DNA of 64,000 bases from Gemmatirosa kalamazoonensis. GTDB lineage: Bacteria; Gemmatimonadota; Gemmatimonadetes; Gemmatimonadales; Gemmatimonadaceae. The position numbers and the translations under genes were made by a program. The stretch covers positions 558,001 through 622,000 of the forward strand of contig NZ_CP007128.1 in NCBI RefSeq assembly GCF_000522985.1. The letters are read 5' to 3'. Shown piece after piece: positions 61,925-64,000 of this stretch (the first letter of the stretch is position 1; each line of letters opens with the position of its first letter). The notes under the pieces are model-generated. The model was given only the letters and a program-made list of their open reading frames with translations, ran no database searches and was not told the origin of the DNA.

Positions 61925-62821
61925 TTATGCCGCGCTGGGCGGCACGAGCTGCGCTTCGTACTGCGCGGGACTGAGGTAACCGAGCGTCGAGTGCCGCCGC
62001 TGCCGGTTGTACCACGTTTCGATGTAGCGGAAGATCGCGCGCCGCGCCTCGTCGCGCGTGCGCCAGTCGCTGCGCGTGATCAGCTCCAGTTCGAGCGTCG
62101 CGAAGAAGCTTTCGGCCACCGCGTTGTCCCAGCAGTCCCCCTTCCGGCTCATACTCGCGACGAGCCTGTGCTGGGTGAGCAGCGCTTGATACTCGGCACT
62201 GGCGTACTGGACGCCGCGATCGGAGTGATGGACGAGGCCCGGCGCCGGCCGCCGCGCCCCGAGCGCCATGCGCAGCGCCGCGAGGGCGAGATCCACCTCG
62301 AGCGTGTCGCGCATCGCCCAACCGATGACGCGCCGCGACGCGAGATCGAGCACCGTGGCCAGATAGAGCCAGCCCGCGCGCGTCGGGACGTATGTGACGT
62401 CACTCACCCACACGCGGTCGAGGGCGCGCGGGGCGTCGCCGTCGTGCACGGCGAACTGCCGCGCGAGGACGTTCGGCGCGATCGGCCGCGCGTGCGCCGA
62501 GTGCGTCGTGCGCACGCCGCCGCGCCGGCGTACCCGCCCTACCAGGCCGTCGGCGCGCATGAGCCGCGCGACGCGCTTCTTGCCCACGCGCACCGCCTGC
62601 GCGCGGAGCTCCTGATGCACGCGCGGCGCGCCGTACGTGCCACGGCTCTCGCGATGCGCGACGCGCACGCGCGCCAGCAGCACCTCGTCGGCGAGCGCGT
62701 GGGCCGTCGGGCTCGCCCCGCGGCGCCAGGCATAGTAGCCCGACGGCGCCACGGCCAACACGCGGCACATGAGGCGCACCGGATACGAGTCGCGGTGCCG
62801 CGTGATGCAGGCGTACTTCAC
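61925..62821 (-). CDS. IS3-family transposase OrfB (DDE integrase core)
   Basis: The product is about 298 residues from the GTG at 62821, which overlaps the orfA stop. It has an HTH_21-like segment (YYAWRRGASPTAHALADEVL) and the DDE core: Asp in DRVWVSDVTYVP, Asp in VHHSDRGVQYAS and Glu in NAVAESFFATLELE. A run of seven A residues on the coding strand within orfA (62851-62857) probably allows a -1 shift to make OrfAB, the active transposase. The genes look intact. Confidence 0.93.
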   Translation of the reverse strand: MKYACITRHRDSYPVRLMCRVLAVAPSGYYAWRRGASPTAHALADEVLLARVRVAHRESRGTYGAPRVHQELRAQAVRVGKKRVARLMRADGLVGRVRRRGGVRTTHSAHARPIAPNVLARQFAVHDGDAPRALDRVWVSDVTYVPTRAGWLYLATVLDLASRRVIGWAMRDTLEVDLALAALRMALGARRPAPGLVHHSDRGVQYASAEYQALLTQHRLVASMSRKGDCWDNAVAESFFATLELELITRSDWRTRDEARRAIFRYIETWYNRQRRHSTLGYLSPAQYEAQLVPPSAA

Positions 62822-63135
62822 CGCGACTCCCTCGCGAAGAACGCCGCGGCTTTTTTTGCGAACTCGGCCTCCTGTTTGAGCGTCGCGACTTCGCGTCGGA
62901 GCCGCCGCACCTCTTGCTCGAGCGTCTCGCCGCTCGTCGAGACCGCGCTGACGGGTGTGCTCGTAGCGCGGTCCGCCTGCTGCGCCCATTCGCGCAGCTG
63001 GCCCGGACGGACGCCCAGTTCGCAGGCGACGCCGGTCACCGAGCCGCCACGCGCGCGTCGCGTCTCCAGCAGGCGGAGCGCCTCATCCTTGAACTCCGCC
63101 GTGAAGACCCGGCGCACGTGCTGTGACTTCGTCAT
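62818..63135 (-). CDS. IS3-family OrfA (HTH, leucine zipper)
   Basis: The 105-residue protein has a helix-turn-helix (FTAEFKDEALRLLETRRARG, VACELGVRPGQLREWAQQA) and a coiled coil (LEQEVRRLRREVATLKQEAE) that dimerises in this family. It binds the IS ends. The A7-G slippery site in its 3' part fuses it to OrfB. ATG at 63135. Confidence 0.93.
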   Translation of the reverse strand: MTKSQHVRRVFTAEFKDEALRLLETRRARGGSVTGVACELGVRPGQLREWAQQADRATSTPVSAVSTSGETLEQEVRRLRREVATLKQEAEFAKKAAAFFARESR

Positions 63136-63283
63136 GGACTCCCTCCTCCCTCAACCTAGACCGATGGGTGAGGTGTCCACAAAACCGGGTCAACTCCACT
63201 GTGTCCTCTGTGTCCTCTGTGTCCTCTGTGGTAAGAACAAAGAGCGAGAAGGTCTCCTCTGCGTCCTCTGCGTCCTCTGCGGT

Positions 63284-64000
63284 TCAATCGATCACGTCGA
63301 CCAGCACGTCGAGCGCCGCGTCGACGTCGTCGAGCGTGGAGTAGTAGTGCGGCGCGAGGCGGATTACCGGGCCGCGCGCCGAGGGAAGCACGCCGCGCGC
63401 GCGCATGGCGACCTCCACGGCGTGCGCGTCGCGCACGACAAAGGCGGTCGACGCGGTCTTGTGCCTAACGTCGTCGGGCCCGTGCACCGTCAGGCCGCGC
63501 GCGCGGCCGCCGTCGAGCAGGCGCCGCGCGAGCGTCTCGTGCCACGCGCGGATGCGCTCCACGCCGACGGCGATGACGAGCTCCATGCCGGCGCGCGCGA
63601 CGTACGCGCTCGGGATCGGCGGCGTGCCGAGGTCGAAGCGGCTTGCGGTCGGCGACCAGTCGAGCTCCGACACGCGGAACGCGAACGGATCGGCGCGGCC
63701 GAACCATCCCGTCATCGTCGGCTCCAGCCGCTCGATCAGCTCGCGCCGCACGTAGAGGAACGCGACGCCGGGCACGCCCATGAGGTACTTCAGGTTCCCC
63801 GCGGCGAGGAAGTCGACGTCGAGCGCGCGCACGTCGATCGGCACCGCGCCCGCGGTCTGGTACGCGTCGACGAACAGCAGGGCCCCGCGCTCGTGCGCGA
63901 CGTTCGCGATCCGCGCGACGTCCTGCACGACGCCGTTCTGGTAGTAGCCGTGGCAGGCCGAGACGAGGCGCGTGCGCTCGGTCACCGCGGTCGCGTAGTC
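63284..64000 (-). CDS. Class V aminotransferase-fold protein, 3' part
   Basis: At least 238 residues are visible and the frame continues beyond the window edge, so the start is not seen. The PLP site is present: LLFVDAYQTAGAVPIDVRAL with the Asp that contacts the pyridine, and the lysine in FLAAGNLKYLMGVPGVAFLY. This pattern is close to kynureninase and cysteine-desulfurase-like class V enzymes. The final residues (DVLVDVID) overlap the end of a CGCAGAGGA palindrome arm. The substrate is unknown. Confidence 0.85.
   Translation of the reverse strand, partial: DYATAVTERTRLVSACHGYYQNGVVQDVARIANVAHERGALLFVDAYQTAGAVPIDVRALDVDFLAAGNLKYLMGVPGVAFLYVRRELIERLEPTMTGWFGRADPFAFRVSELDWSPTASRFDLGTPPIPSAYVARAGMELVIAVGVERIRAWHETLARRLLDGGRARGLTVHGPDDVRHKTASTAFVVRDAHAVEVAMRARGVLPSARGPVIRLAPHYYSTLDDVDAALDVLVDVID

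Larger units (their letters stand above)
61900..63192 (-). mobile_element. IS3-family insertion sequence
   Basis: The 1293-bp element has terminal inverted repeats TGACCCGCCTTTGTGGACACC at 61900 and a copy with three mismatches ending at 63192. Two overlapping genes, orfA and orfB, lie on the minus strand. I see no clear target duplication, perhaps because the target is repetitive. It inserted in or near the CACAGAGGA repeat array. Confidence 0.9.
61778..63283. repeat. Nested inverted repeats bracketing the IS3 element
   Basis: The outer arms are 61778-61807 and 63255-63283, built of CGCAGAGGA nonamers. The inner arms are 61831-61859 and 63204-63232, exact complements built of CACAGAGGA nonamers. 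A further partial copy (CTCTGTGTCCTCTGTGG) lies at about 61880-61897, just outside the left IS end. The IS3 element therefore sits inside this array. The last arm ends within the stop codon region of the aminotransferase gene. Confidence 0.9.

Noticed and set aside
61900-63192. IS3 transposase as the source of the whole palindrome family
   Set aside because: Its terminal repeats do not resemble any of the palindrome words, and ten other loci have no trace of IS ends.

Overview
The window is very GC-rich (roughly 70% or more by eye), codes on both strands, and uses many GTG starts and 1 to 4 base start/stop overlaps. The gene set (secreted peptidases and lipoproteins, a CHASE-type sensor kinase, a Ser/Thr kinase, TldD/TldE, a DUF58/DUF4159-type operon, a three-gene transhydrogenase) fits a soil or sediment bacterium, most likely Gemmatimonadota. 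That assignment is inference; no rRNA or single-lineage marker is present. I saw no tRNA, rRNA or CRISPR array.

Layout. 1-8.6 kb: 3' end of a GH43-like glycosidase, a Pnkp-like kinase/phosphatase, a secreted CocE-like hydrolase, an MFS transporter and a two-component pair. 8.7-17 kb: an uncharacterised secreted protein, a sugar-type ABC importer (permease and binding protein, no ATPase), a DMT exporter, an Ig-like repeat protein and a YhaM-like exoribonuclease. 17-27.9 kb: a lipoprotein, a zinc-ribbon protein, a cold-shock protein, a stand-alone LigD-type polymerase, an NrtR-like regulator with a readable promoter, a YggX-like protein, a desaturase, an M1 peptidase, an aldo/keto reductase and a thioredoxin/NHL protein. 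28-38.7 kb: a subtilase, an NAPE-PLD-like hydrolase, a lysine-rich H1-like protein, a Ser/Thr kinase, an FKBP lipoprotein, pntA1-pntA2-pntB, an esterase, a BsuPI-like lipoprotein and a Crp/Fnr regulator. 38.9-46.9 kb: moxR-DUF58-BatA-like-DUF4175-like-DUF4159 and a frameshifted last gene, nearly all overlapping. 47-55 kb: a tldD/tldE pair, a membrane protein, an alpha/beta hydrolase and a fused kinase-M23-aminotransferase. 55-64 kb: a cyclase with a two-subunit TPP decarboxylase, an amidohydrolase, a YceI-TPR protein, a P-loop protein, a sodium symporter, an IS3-family element and a partial class-V aminotransferase.

The most unusual feature is a family of intergenic palindromes. At 11 loci, two arms made of 2 to 5 tandem copies of a 7-9 bp word face each other as near-perfect inverted repeats. 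The word differs between loci, but the two arms at a locus match, sometimes down to shared variant units. One pair of perfect 33-bp arms (39966-40488) encloses a gene for a four-helix-bundle protein of the S23/Avd-like family and splits moxR from the rest of its operon. The others look like gene-less relatives: some lie at gene ends, one lies between divergent genes, one is translated in frame inside a large fusion protein, and one pair of nested arms brackets the IS3 element. I propose this as an undescribed mobile or IVS-like element family.

A second window-wide signal is the heptamer GTTAGGC/GCCTAAC, about 40 copies by eye. It is often used in frame as the rare Leu codon TTA followed by Gly.
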